Under the pieces are notes generated by a model. The model ran no database searches and was not told the origin of the DNA. It saw only the letters and a program-made list of their open reading frames with translations. The translations under genes were made by a program, and so were the position numbers. From assembly GCA_039821145.1 (NCBI GenBank), contig JBCBOS010000033.1, positions 1-64,000 on the forward strand: 64,000 nt of DNA, read 5' to 3'. Origin of the DNA: JBCCSZ01 sp039821145 (GTDB lineage: Bacteria > Bacteroidota > Bacteroidia > Chitinophagales > Saprospiraceae). Below, in pieces: positions 17,837 through 25,035 of the stretch; the stretch's first letter is position 1; each line of letters begins with the position of its first letter.

Positions 17837-20800
17837 TCATTCACAATAGTCCATCAACTGGCGGTATACCTCATTTTGGTGCAAGATTTCTTTGTTGCCC
17901 AAGATGATCAGGTGGCGTTTGGCGCGGGTCAGGGCAACGTTGAGTTTTCTGTCGATTCCTTCGTTGGACAGGGAGATGAGGGCGCGGAGTTGGGAGGCGG
18001 AATTGGTGCAAAGCGATAGGATGATGATGTCTCTGGCTCCTCCCTGGTAGCGCTCTACGGTGTCGATGGTGAGGGCAGGGGTATAGACCTTGGCCTCTTC
18101 CAGGCTCTGGCGGATGCAGGCGATTTGGGCCCGGTAGGGGGTGATGATGCCCAGGGTGGCGGCAGAAAACTCCCATTCGTTGGTTTGGTAAATGCCTTGG
18201 AAGGAGCGTACAATCTCACAGATTTTGTCGGCCTCGTGTTGGTTGGTTTTGGTGGAGGCATTTGTCGTATCTGCCGGGGTGTTGAAAAAGAGCATGCGGC
18301 GGCGGGCCAGCAGTTGTTCCAAATCGGAGGCCTGGGAGCTGGACTCGTAATTCAGCGCAGCGGTTTGTTGGCGGCGACGGGCGATGCCCTCTGGCAGGAT
18401 TTGCAGTTTGCCTTCGTAGAAATATTCATTGGGAAAATCCATGATGACCTGGTGCATGCGTCCTTGGTGACTGAGCTGTGCATAGGCCCATTCCCATTTT
18501 TGTTCCAAGCATCGTTTGTAAAGTCGTTCGAAGAGAGAATCCCGCCTGTCGAACAGGCCAATGGAGCGCAGTTTGGGATCTGTGATGGTCGATTGTTCTT
18601 TGTCCTGGACCACCACTGCGGGCAATTGGCGATGGTCGCCGATGAGGATGAATTGTTTGAATTTTGGCAGCAGTCCCACCAACAAAGGCTCCAAGATTTG
18701 GGAGGCTTCGTCTATGACCACCCTTTGGAAGGTTTTGAGCTGCAACAATTCCTGCTTGTTGGAAACAGAGGCCACTGTACTGACAATGATCCGATGCTTG
18801 TCGATCAATTCTTTGAGCCCTTGGCGAGTGTTGATCTTTTCCAATTGCACCGAGAAGAGTCGGTCCCGAAACGCTTCGGCAGTGGCATAACGCGAGCCAA
18901 TGCGCAGATACTCCTCCCGGGCATATCGGTCGATGCTCTCGATGGCCTGGCAAATTTCGTCCACCGCTCGATTGGTGTAGGCCAGCAGGAGAAGGTTTTC
19001 ATCGGTGTAATTGAGAATGTAGCTCACAAAATGCTTGAGCATCATGCTGGTTTTTCCCGTGCCAGGAGGCCCCCACAGCAGAAAGTAGTCTTCGGCGGAG
19101 ATCATCCTGCGGAAAATGTGTTGTTGCTCCTCTGTGAGATCGCTGGGAGGCTTGAGGTCTGTTGGGGGCAGTTGTCGGGGCGGGCGAATGCCCAGCAGGA
19201 GGTCTTTTTTGGATTCGGAGTATTGGACAAAGCGGAACAGGTTGCGATACATTTCTGTAAAGCTGCTGTCCATCATATCGTGCTCCAGATTCCAGTAGAT
19301 GTCTGATTGAAAAATTCGATCGTTGAATTGCTTGGAGCGCAGGCGGACGCTTACCCCTTGGTCATCGATTTGAATGATGGTGCATTTGAAAATTTGGTGA
19401 CTCAACACATTGTCTCCTTCTTCCAAATAGGGATACAAAACGGCGATGTCGCCTTTGCGGAAGTTGGCCAGCCGATTGGTTTTTTCCGTCTTGTCAAATT
19501 GAATGATGGGATCGGACTCCAGGCATTTTTTTTCGCGAATGGCCAAGTGACTGATGATGTCGAAGGAGGCCTCTTTTTCCTCCAGGTCGTTGAGCCACAA
19601 AGAAGCCAAGCCATTGACATTGTCCAGACCTTGTATGCCGGTCTTGGCCAGCCACTGTTCGTGGGCGATGAAGGCGGAAAAGGCGGTGAAGTAGTGGCGG
19701 TCGATGGATCGCATGCCCGCATATACCTTTTCAAAAAGTGCCAAGTCGCGCGCAATGAATCCCTTGGCGGCTGACATTCGGTCGGGGCGGAGGAGACTGA
19801 AAAAATTGGGACTGTCGAGAGGCTGCTCCTGCAGATTGGCAATGCCCCTTTCGATGGCGACGATTTGGTTGCGAATCTGAATGGCTTCCAACTGCTGGGC
19901 GCGCACGGCTGGTGCAAAGCGGAGTTGCCGATCGTCTACCCCGGAGTACAAGATGAAATTGGCTGGTGCAATGCCTTTTTCAAAAACCGACTTGATGATC
20001 AGGTCGTACAGCAAGGTTTGGGTAAAATGGTTGCTGCTGATGCCGTAGGTGTTGGGCTTGAATGGCTTGCCACTTTTCAATTCTACGATGGCGGACTGCT
20101 TGTGGCTGTCGGGCTGTTTGTAAAATACGTCCAGTCGCCCTTGCAGGCCATAGGTCTCCGAGTAAAAACTGGGTTCGAGCAAGCAATCCGCAGGCTGGAT
20201 GTCACTTGCAGGAAAATCCTGTACGAGGACTCTTTTGAGATTGACAAAGTGCTTTTGGGAACGCTGCATGATTTCCCGCACGATGGAATTCTCGAAAATG
20301 GCAAATGCCAGTGGATTGAGTTGAAAGACCTTGGGAAAGATTTCTTGGAAGGTCCGCTCACCATCGGTCATCAGCTCGTCGAGGAAGAAGTTGGCGATGT
20401 TTCCGATCATGAGGTGCTTGCTGGTCTCGAAGGGCAGGTATTTTTTGAGCAAGTACAGCATGGGGGCTGCTCCGAAGTCCTTGAAGCATTCCGACACGGC
20501 AGAGACATCGACCAGGTAATCGGGCTCCAAGACAAAGGCACGAGGTCGGTAAATGCCATCTTTGCCCACCTCCACATCGATCAGATTGAGGGAAACCGGA
20601 AAGCGGAAAGTGGTCCGAATCTGGTCAATGGTCGGATTGAAATTTTCATTGCGGTGTGGGATGTTGTACTGGACCCTTTGAATTTCCTCCGGTTGTTCTT
20701 CCGAGCGGACGATGAGCTGGTCATTGGCGGCATCATCTTGGAGGGCCACCACTCGCAGTCGGGCGTGAAATGCCTGTACTTCGGCCAGTGGTCGGTCAAA

Positions 20801-21199
20801 AGTGGGGGCGGCCACTTGCAGGTGCTTGGGCCATTCTGCCTGCAGGAGCCGGGCGATGGATTGCCCTACGGCATAGAGACCTTGTTGGTACACCTGATCG
20901 GCTTTCTTGCCGGGCAGCGATCCTTTGTTGAGGCGGCGGCGCGCATGGGTTCGGAAGGCGTGGACTTGGAATTGGAGGGCCTTGGGCAGTTCATATTTGT
21001 GGCCGACGTAGGCGATGCGGGCGAAGAGGGTGGTAAATTGCAGTCGCTCGGCCTTGGTGAGTTCGACGTACAGCAGGTTGAGTAAGCGATACAGAGCCGT
21101 TACTTTTTCCCATAGATCGATGGGCTGTTGCTGAATTTTTTCCACCTCCCGGTAAAAAAGCTGTGCAAGTTTTTGTTCTTTTGGCGTCGCCCTTTGCAT
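17837..21199 (-). CDS. Dna2-like PD-(D/E)XK nuclease and SF1 helicase
   Basis: 1120-aa DNA-processing enzyme. A PD-(D/E)XK nuclease module lies at about 340-420, with GRLD (354-357) and VELKSGK (372-378). The SF1 helicase core has Walker A GPPGTGKT (710-717), Walker B VIDEAS (828-833), motif III GDHRQLP (854-860), motif V TVERYQGGARD (1047-1057) and motif VI VALTRAKRH (1088-1096). This order is that of Dna2. The four cysteines that hold the iron-sulfur cluster in Dna2, AddB and Cas4 are not seen around the nuclease. The likely role is flap or end processing in repair. Large size and single-gene setting also allow a defence role, but nothing nearby supports that. Confidence 0.85.
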   Translation of the reverse strand: MQRATPKEQKLAQLFYREVEKIQQQPIDLWEKVTALYRLLNLLYVELTKAERLQFTTLFARIAYVGHKYELPKALQFQVHAFRTHARRRLNKGSLPGKKADQVYQQGLYAVGQSIARLLQAEWPKHLQVAAPTFDRPLAEVQAFHARLRVVALQDDAANDQLIVRSEEQPEEIQRVQYNIPHRNENFNPTIDQIRTTFRFPVSLNLIDVEVGKDGIYRPRAFVLEPDYLVDVSAVSECFKDFGAAPMLYLLKKYLPFETSKHLMIGNIANFFLDELMTDGERTFQEIFPKVFQLNPLAFAIFENSIVREIMQRSQKHFVNLKRVLVQDFPASDIQPADCLLEPSFYSETYGLQGRLDVFYKQPDSHKQSAIVELKSGKPFKPNTYGISSNHFTQTLLYDLIIKSVFEKGIAPANFILYSGVDDRQLRFAPAVRAQQLEAIQIRNQIVAIERGIANLQEQPLDSPNFFSLLRPDRMSAAKGFIARDLALFEKVYAGMRSIDRHYFTAFSAFIAHEQWLAKTGIQGLDNVNGLASLWLNDLEEKEASFDIISHLAIREKKCLESDPIIQFDKTEKTNRLANFRKGDIAVLYPYLEEGDNVLSHQIFKCTIIQIDDQGVSVRLRSKQFNDRIFQSDIYWNLEHDMMDSSFTEMYRNLFRFVQYSESKKDLLLGIRPPRQLPPTDLKPPSDLTEEQQHIFRRMISAEDYFLLWGPPGTGKTSMMLKHFVSYILNYTDENLLLLAYTNRAVDEICQAIESIDRYAREEYLRIGSRYATAEAFRDRLFSVQLEKINTRQGLKELIDKHRIIVSTVASVSNKQELLQLKTFQRVVIDEASQILEPLLVGLLPKFKQFILIGDHRQLPAVVVQDKEQSTITDPKLRSIGLFDRRDSLFERLYKRCLEQKWEWAYAQLSHQGRMHQVIMDFPNEYFYEGKLQILPEGIARRRQQTAALNYESSSQASDLEQLLARRRMLFFNTPADTTNASTKTNQHEADKICEIVRSFQGIYQTNEWEFSAATLGIITPYRAQIACIRQSLEEAKVYTPALTIDTVERYQGGARDIIILSLCTNSASQLRALISLSNEGIDRKLNVALTRAKRHLIILGNKEILHQNEVYRQLMDYCE

Positions 21200-21309
21200 G
21201 GGTGGAAAAGTACAAAAAAGTGCTGGAATTCGATTCCCTCCCTGGCAAATAGTTTTCCGACGGGCAGAGGATGTGAGTTTTGGCGTATCATTCCTTATTG
21301 GACAAGACG

Positions 21310-21317
21310 TATCTTTG
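21310..21317 (+). promoter_or_regulatory. -7 box abutting the start of the membrane glycosyltransferase
   Basis: TATCTTTG fits TAnnTTTG and ends 6 nt before the ATG at 21324. Transcription starting about 5 nt downstream would give a leaderless or nearly leaderless mRNA. Confidence 0.4.
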
Positions 21318-21323
21318 CTCCTG

Positions 21324-22727
21324 ATGAAGCGAAAAGAGACTTATCTGTTTTCCTTGTTGTACCTACTGGCTGCGGCCTTGGTATTGCTGTTCTCCAATGG
21401 CACAGGCGACGCTGGCGACAGCGTACAGCACCACCTATTGGCCCGCTCTGCCTTCGCCCACCCTCACCTCTTGCTCGATTTGTGGGGCAAGCCCATTTAC
21501 ACCTTGCTGAGTGCTCCCTTTGCCCAGTGGGGCTTTGTGGGAAGTCAATGTTTCAATGTGTTGGTCAGCTTGGCTTCCCTCTTGCTCACCCTAGAGGTCG
21601 CCCGCTATTTTCGATACCCACGCCCTTGGCTGGCCGCCCTTTTTCTCTTGGCTGCTCCCTATCACATTGTCCTGATTTTTTCTGGCTTGACAGAACCACT
21701 CTTTGGCCTGTTCCTCAGTGCCGCACTCTACCTGGGACTTTGTCGGGACCGATGGGCTTGGGCTGTGTTGCTCTTGTCCTTCATGCCCTTCGTCCGCTCC
21801 GAAGGCATGATCATGTGCGGCGTTTTTGGCCTGTATTTGCTCTGGCGACGGCAGTGGCAATTGTTGCCGCTTTTCTTGGTTGGACACCTTTTTTATTCGC
21901 TGATCGGAGGGTGGGTCTTTGGTGACTTTTTGTGGTTGTTCAACAAGAGTCCCTACGCTGCTCTGCATCCCTATTTGGAGTCTGAAGCTCATTGGTACGA
22001 CTTTGCCGAGCGCCTCAACTACGTCATTGGCATCCCATTGTATGGCTTGTTGGTTTTGGGTCTATTGAGCATTCTGGTGAAAGCCTATGGGAAGGACTAT
22101 CGAAACCGAACGGCAGAAATTGTCTTGATTGTGGGAGGCTTTTTGGCATTTTTCGTGGCGCATTCTCTGTTTTGGACCCTGGGTATATTCAATTCAATGG
22201 GACTCAAGAGGGTATTGGTAGGGGTGATGCCCTTGGTGGCCTTGATGGCTTTGCGAGGGTTTCACTTTGTCCGCTTCTTGGCCCGCCGCCTGCCAAAGCT
22301 CCAGCGCCTCTTGTCTTATGGGGTGTTGGGGTATGTATTGATTTTTCCGTTTACTTCCAATCCGGCTGCCCTGCGATTGCCAGAAGATTTTCAGCTGTGG
22401 CCCGAGCAGACCTTGGCCCATGAAGTAGCCGAGTACATTCAGAAGAACGAGTTGGACCAAGCTCAAACCCGATTTTTTTACACCCACCCTTATCTCAGTA
22501 TGGCCTTGTCGGTGGATCAATACGATCCCAATCGTCGACTGGCTTTGGACGTGCTCCGACAAGTGGAGGCCCACCCGGGAGACCTCATCATTTGGGATTC
22601 TTGGTTTGCTGTGGCGGATAGTCACTTGAGTTTGGAACAACTCCAGGCCCTTCGCCCACTGCAAGTCATTGAGGACTTTCAGAACAGTGATCATCGCTAT
22701 GTCCTCCTTCGCCCAATTCCTCAGTAA
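21324..22727 (+). CDS. Polytopic membrane protein, GT39/mannosyltransferase-like
   Basis: 467 aa with about ten transmembrane helices, an early acidic loop (GTGDAGDSVQHHLL, about residues 26-39) of the kind that contains the catalytic Asp in GT-C glycosyltransferases, and a soluble C-terminal part with FYTHPYLSMAL and IIWDSWFA. This is the general plan of lipid-phospho-sugar-dependent glycosyltransferases (GT39/DUF2029). The frame opens at 21198, but the ATG at 21324 gives a K-rich start followed by helix 1 and sits beside a -7 box. The acceptor is unknown. Confidence 0.65.
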   Translation: MKRKETYLFSLLYLLAAALVLLFSNGTGDAGDSVQHHLLARSAFAHPHLLLDLWGKPIYTLLSAPFAQWGFVGSQCFNVLVSLASLLLTLEVARYFRYPRPWLAALFLLAAPYHIVLIFSGLTEPLFGLFLSAALYLGLCRDRWAWAVLLLSFMPFVRSEGMIMCGVFGLYLLWRRQWQLLPLFLVGHLFYSLIGGWVFGDFLWLFNKSPYAALHPYLESEAHWYDFAERLNYVIGIPLYGLLVLGLLSILVKAYGKDYRNRTAEIVLIVGGFLAFFVAHSLFWTLGIFNSMGLKRVLVGVMPLVALMALRGFHFVRFLARRLPKLQRLLSYGVLGYVLIFPFTSNPAALRLPEDFQLWPEQTLAHEVAEYIQKNELDQAQTRFFYTHPYLSMALSVDQYDPNRRLALDVLRQVEAHPGDLIIWDSWFAVADSHLSLEQLQALRPLQVIEDFQNSDHRYVLLRPIPQ

Positions 22728-22821
22728 ATTTCTGCTTACCTGGCTGGGTACGAACCATTTTGGAGAGACACATGGAAGTGTCGACTCAGTATTGAGCATT
22801 CACCTCCAACCCCCTTTTGTC

Positions 22822-23322
22822 ATGAAAAATGTTGCCTTACTCTTTCTCTGCACCCTGTTTTTGTCCTCTGGCCTTTTGGCGCAGCCAGGTTCTTACCGCT
22901 CTGGAAAAAAGAAGTGTCCGGATATGGCAGTCACTCAATTGTATGCCCAGACGGTCATCATTGATCCGCCTCCTGCCAACAACCCCGTCCAATATTCCAT
23001 TTGGGCGATTGTCAAAAACGTGGGGACACAGAGCTTGTCTCCCAAACCTTCCGGCTACTCTGCCTTTCTGTATGCAAAGACAAAGAGTGGCTGGAAATTG
23101 CTCAAGCGCTATCCGTTGCCCAGCATGAATCCAGGGCAGGAGTACCCACTGAGCTACCAATTGCCATTGGCTTCTGTGACAAAGGTTCCCTCCATCATGA
23201 TCCGACTCATGCCTTCTGTACGAGGTGCTCGAAATCCTGATTGCAATCTGCGCAACAATGTTCGCTACCACCGGGCCAGACCTTTGTCGGGACCGACTGG
23301 TTTACAGGCGAGGGGAAATTGA
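22822..23322 (+). CDS. Secreted CARDB-like beta-sandwich protein
   Basis: 166 aa with a signal peptide (MKNVALLFLCTLFLSSGLLAQ). The mature part begins PDMAVTQLYAQTVIIDPPP and continues with YSIWAIVKNVGTQSL, a pattern close to CARDB/APHP adhesion-type domains (D-L-x-V ... I-x-V-x-V-x-N-x-G). One such domain is present and the C-terminus is basic. The function is probably structural or adhesive. The frame is open from 22669, overlapping the previous gene; the ATG at 22822 starts the signal peptide. A hairpin terminator follows immediately. Confidence 0.6.
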   Translation: MKNVALLFLCTLFLSSGLLAQPGSYRSGKKKCPDMAVTQLYAQTVIIDPPPANNPVQYSIWAIVKNVGTQSLSPKPSGYSAFLYAKTKSGWKLLKRYPLPSMNPGQEYPLSYQLPLASVTKVPSIMIRLMPSVRGARNPDCNLRNNVRYHRARPLSGPTGLQARGN

Positions 23323-23323
23323 A

Positions 23324-23358
23324 AAAGGGAAAGCAACTTGTGATTGCTTTCCCCTTTC
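23324..23358. terminator. Bidirectional hairpin terminator
   Basis: Perfect 10-bp stem 23327-23336 / 23344-23353 with a 7-nt loop, between convergent genes (CARDB-like gene on plus, rplT on minus). The minus-strand transcript ends in a U tract (TTTTTC) and the plus strand in CCTTTC. Confidence 0.75.
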
Positions 23359-23383
23359 TATGGTCAACACTTGGAAGTGTGTA

Positions 23384-23743
23384 TTAGTCTTTCTTGACTG
23401 CTTTGCTTTCTGTAACGATGGCCTTGAATGTATCAGGATGATTCATTGCCAGATCGGCAAGTACTTTGCGGTTGAGGCCGATCTCACTTTGGCTCAATGC
23501 GTGGATCAAGCGAGAATAGGTCGTGCCGTTGATGCGGGCAGCTGCATTGATACGGGCGATCCACAGGCGGCGGAAAGCACGCTTTTTGTTGCGGCGGTCG
23601 CGATAGGCGTAGGACAATCCCTTTTCAACAGCATTTTTGGCTACTGTATAGACCTTGGAACGTGCGCCCCAGTATCCTCTGGCGGCTTTTAGAATTTTTT
23701 TGCGCCGTTTTCTGGAAGCTACGGCGTTGACTGAACGTGGCAT
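23384..23743 (-). CDS. rplT: 50S ribosomal protein L20
   Basis: 119-aa basic protein matching L20: MPRSVNAVASRKRRKKIL at the N-terminus, then AKGYWGARSKVYTVAKNAVEK-type sequence and INAAARINGTTYSRLIHAL. L20 binds 23S rRNA early in 50S assembly and in several bacteria represses its own operon. Last gene of infC-rpmI-rplT. The C-terminal extension (SKAVKKD) is short and normal. Confidence 0.97.
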   Translation of the reverse strand: MPRSVNAVASRKRRKKILKAARGYWGARSKVYTVAKNAVEKGLSYAYRDRRNKKRAFRRLWIARINAAARINGTTYSRLIHALSQSEIGLNRKVLADLAMNHPDTFKAIVTESKAVKKD

Positions 23744-23829
23744 TTAGTTGTTTTTAGTACCATGCAGAGATCTGTCAGATGCTTGACGGAGGCGATGGGC
23801 CTCACCTGCATGCTCGTTAAAAAAATGGT

Positions 23830-24030
23830 TTACCTCATGCAAAGCAGTGCCTTGATTCTGTTTTCGTCTCCTTTGCAGGCAAAAACAGTAGAACCGGCCA
23901 GGCGTTTCTTTGCTTTCTTGCTTTTCTTACGCATCAGGTGAGAGGTCCGTGCTTGGAACCGCTTGATTTTGCCTGATCCAGTGCGCTTGAAGCGCTTCTT
24001 GGCACTGGAGTGCGTTTTCATTTTAGGCAT
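23830..24030 (-). CDS. rpmI: 50S ribosomal protein L35
   Basis: 66-aa, very basic. It starts MPKMKTHSSAKKRFKRTGSG and contains the ARTSHLMRKKSKKAKKRL pattern of L35. It lies between infC and rplT in the canonical order, 86 nt before rplT and 190 nt after infC. The long spacer upstream holds a strong hairpin. Confidence 0.97.
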   Translation of the reverse strand: MPKMKTHSSAKKRFKRTGSGKIKRFQARTSHLMRKKSKKAKKRLAGSTVFACKGDENRIKALLCMR

Positions 24031-24150
24031 AATTCGAAAATTTCTACAGCCAAATGGATGTGGCTAGTGATGAAAACAATCTCCACCCGCTGGTAGCTGG
24101 TGAAAACGGATGGCAAAGATAGGGAAAAGCCTGTGGAATCACAAGATATG

Positions 24151-24190
24151 CGAAAAAGCTTTTCCGAGGGAAGTCAGAAAAGCTTTTTCG
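24151..24190 (-). promoter_or_regulatory. Stem-loop in the infC-rpmI spacer
   Basis: 14-bp perfect inverted repeat (24151-24164 / 24177-24190) with a 12-nt loop, 31 nt after the infC stop and about 120 nt before rpmI. Each arm contains the palindrome AAAAGCTTTT, so alternative folds are possible. Candidate attenuator, processing site or part of an L20-responsive leader; no long U tract follows. Confidence 0.55.
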
Positions 24191-24220
24191 AGCGTTCGTA
24201 GCACAGAGGTGTATCTGTGG

Positions 24221-24853
24221 TTATTCTTTTTCTTTCTGGGCCTCTTTGGGAGCGTCTTTTTTCTTGATGACCTTTTTGGGGCTGATGATGACGATCATGC
24301 GGCGACCTTCCATTTTTGGAAGAGCTTCTGGACTTCCGTATGCATCGAGTTCTTTGAGGAAGCGCAGCAAGAGCAGTTCTCCACGGTCTTTGAACACGAT
24401 GGTTCTACCACGGAAGTGTACATATGCTTTTACTTTTGCACCTTCTTCGAGAAACTTTTTGGCGTGTCTCAGCTTGAATTCAAAGTCGTGGTCACCCATG
24501 TTGGGACCAAAGCGAATTTCTTTGACGATGGTTTTGACAGCCTTGGCCTTGATTTCCTTTTCTTTCTTCTTCTTTTGGTAGAGGAACTTTTTGTAGTCAA
24601 TAATTCGACATACCGGAGGAGAGGCTTTGGGGGAGATTTCGACCAGATCGAGTCCCAGGTCTTCGGCCCAGCGAAGGACTTGGCGAGTGGGGTAGACGGC
24701 CACCTCTACGGGGCGACCAGCAACGCGGCTGATGTCAGCTAGGTTGTCGCCAACCAGGCGAATTTCGGGAACGCGAATTTGAAAGTTGGTTCTAAATGCG
24801 GGACGAGTGTCTTTTTGATATGAAGATCTTCTTCCTTTTCTTGCTTTTGCCAA
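24221..24853 (-). CDS. infC: Translation initiation factor IF-3
   Basis: 210-aa IF-3. The N-domain has INYQIRVPEVRLVG-type sequence (here FRTNFQIRVPEIRLVG), then LVEISPKASPPVCRIIDYKK at the domain boundary, a Lys-rich linker, and the C-domain KEIRFGPNMGDHDFEFKLRHAKKFL. The C-terminal tail is Lys/Glu-rich. The frame has no ATG or GTG near the start: candidates are TTG at 24853 (giving MAKARKGRR) or ATT at 24859. Non-canonical starts in infC are known elsewhere to support autoregulation. First gene of infC-rpmI-rplT. Confidence 0.96.
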   Translation of the reverse strand: MAKARKGRRSSYQKDTRPAFRTNFQIRVPEIRLVGDNLADISRVAGRPVEVAVYPTRQVLRWAEDLGLDLVEISPKASPPVCRIIDYKKFLYQKKKKEKEIKAKAVKTIVKEIRFGPNMGDHDFEFKLRHAKKFLEEGAKVKAYVHFRGRTIVFKDRGELLLLRFLKELDAYGSPEALPKMEGRRMIVIISPKKVIKKKDAPKEAQKEKE

Positions 24854-24975
24854 ATGAATTTTCGTTTTAATGAAGAAATAGTAGTCTTATCCAATAGGAT
24901 AACAGTATAGTAGACTAGATTGGTTCAATGAATCGCGGATAGTTTTGCACTTTCGGGACTCCTATCCGATAAAAA

Positions 24976-25016
24976 TACAAAAAAGTACATCCAATCATAC
25001 GGCTGGATGTACTTTT
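24976..25016 (-). terminator. Rho-independent terminator of clpC
   Basis: Perfect 13-bp stem 24981-24993 / 25004-25016 with a 10-nt loop, 20 nt after the clpC stop. On the minus strand it is followed by TTTTTTGTATTTTT-like U-rich sequence. Confidence 0.88.
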
Positions 25017-25035
25017 ATGGGGTAGACTGCAAGCT

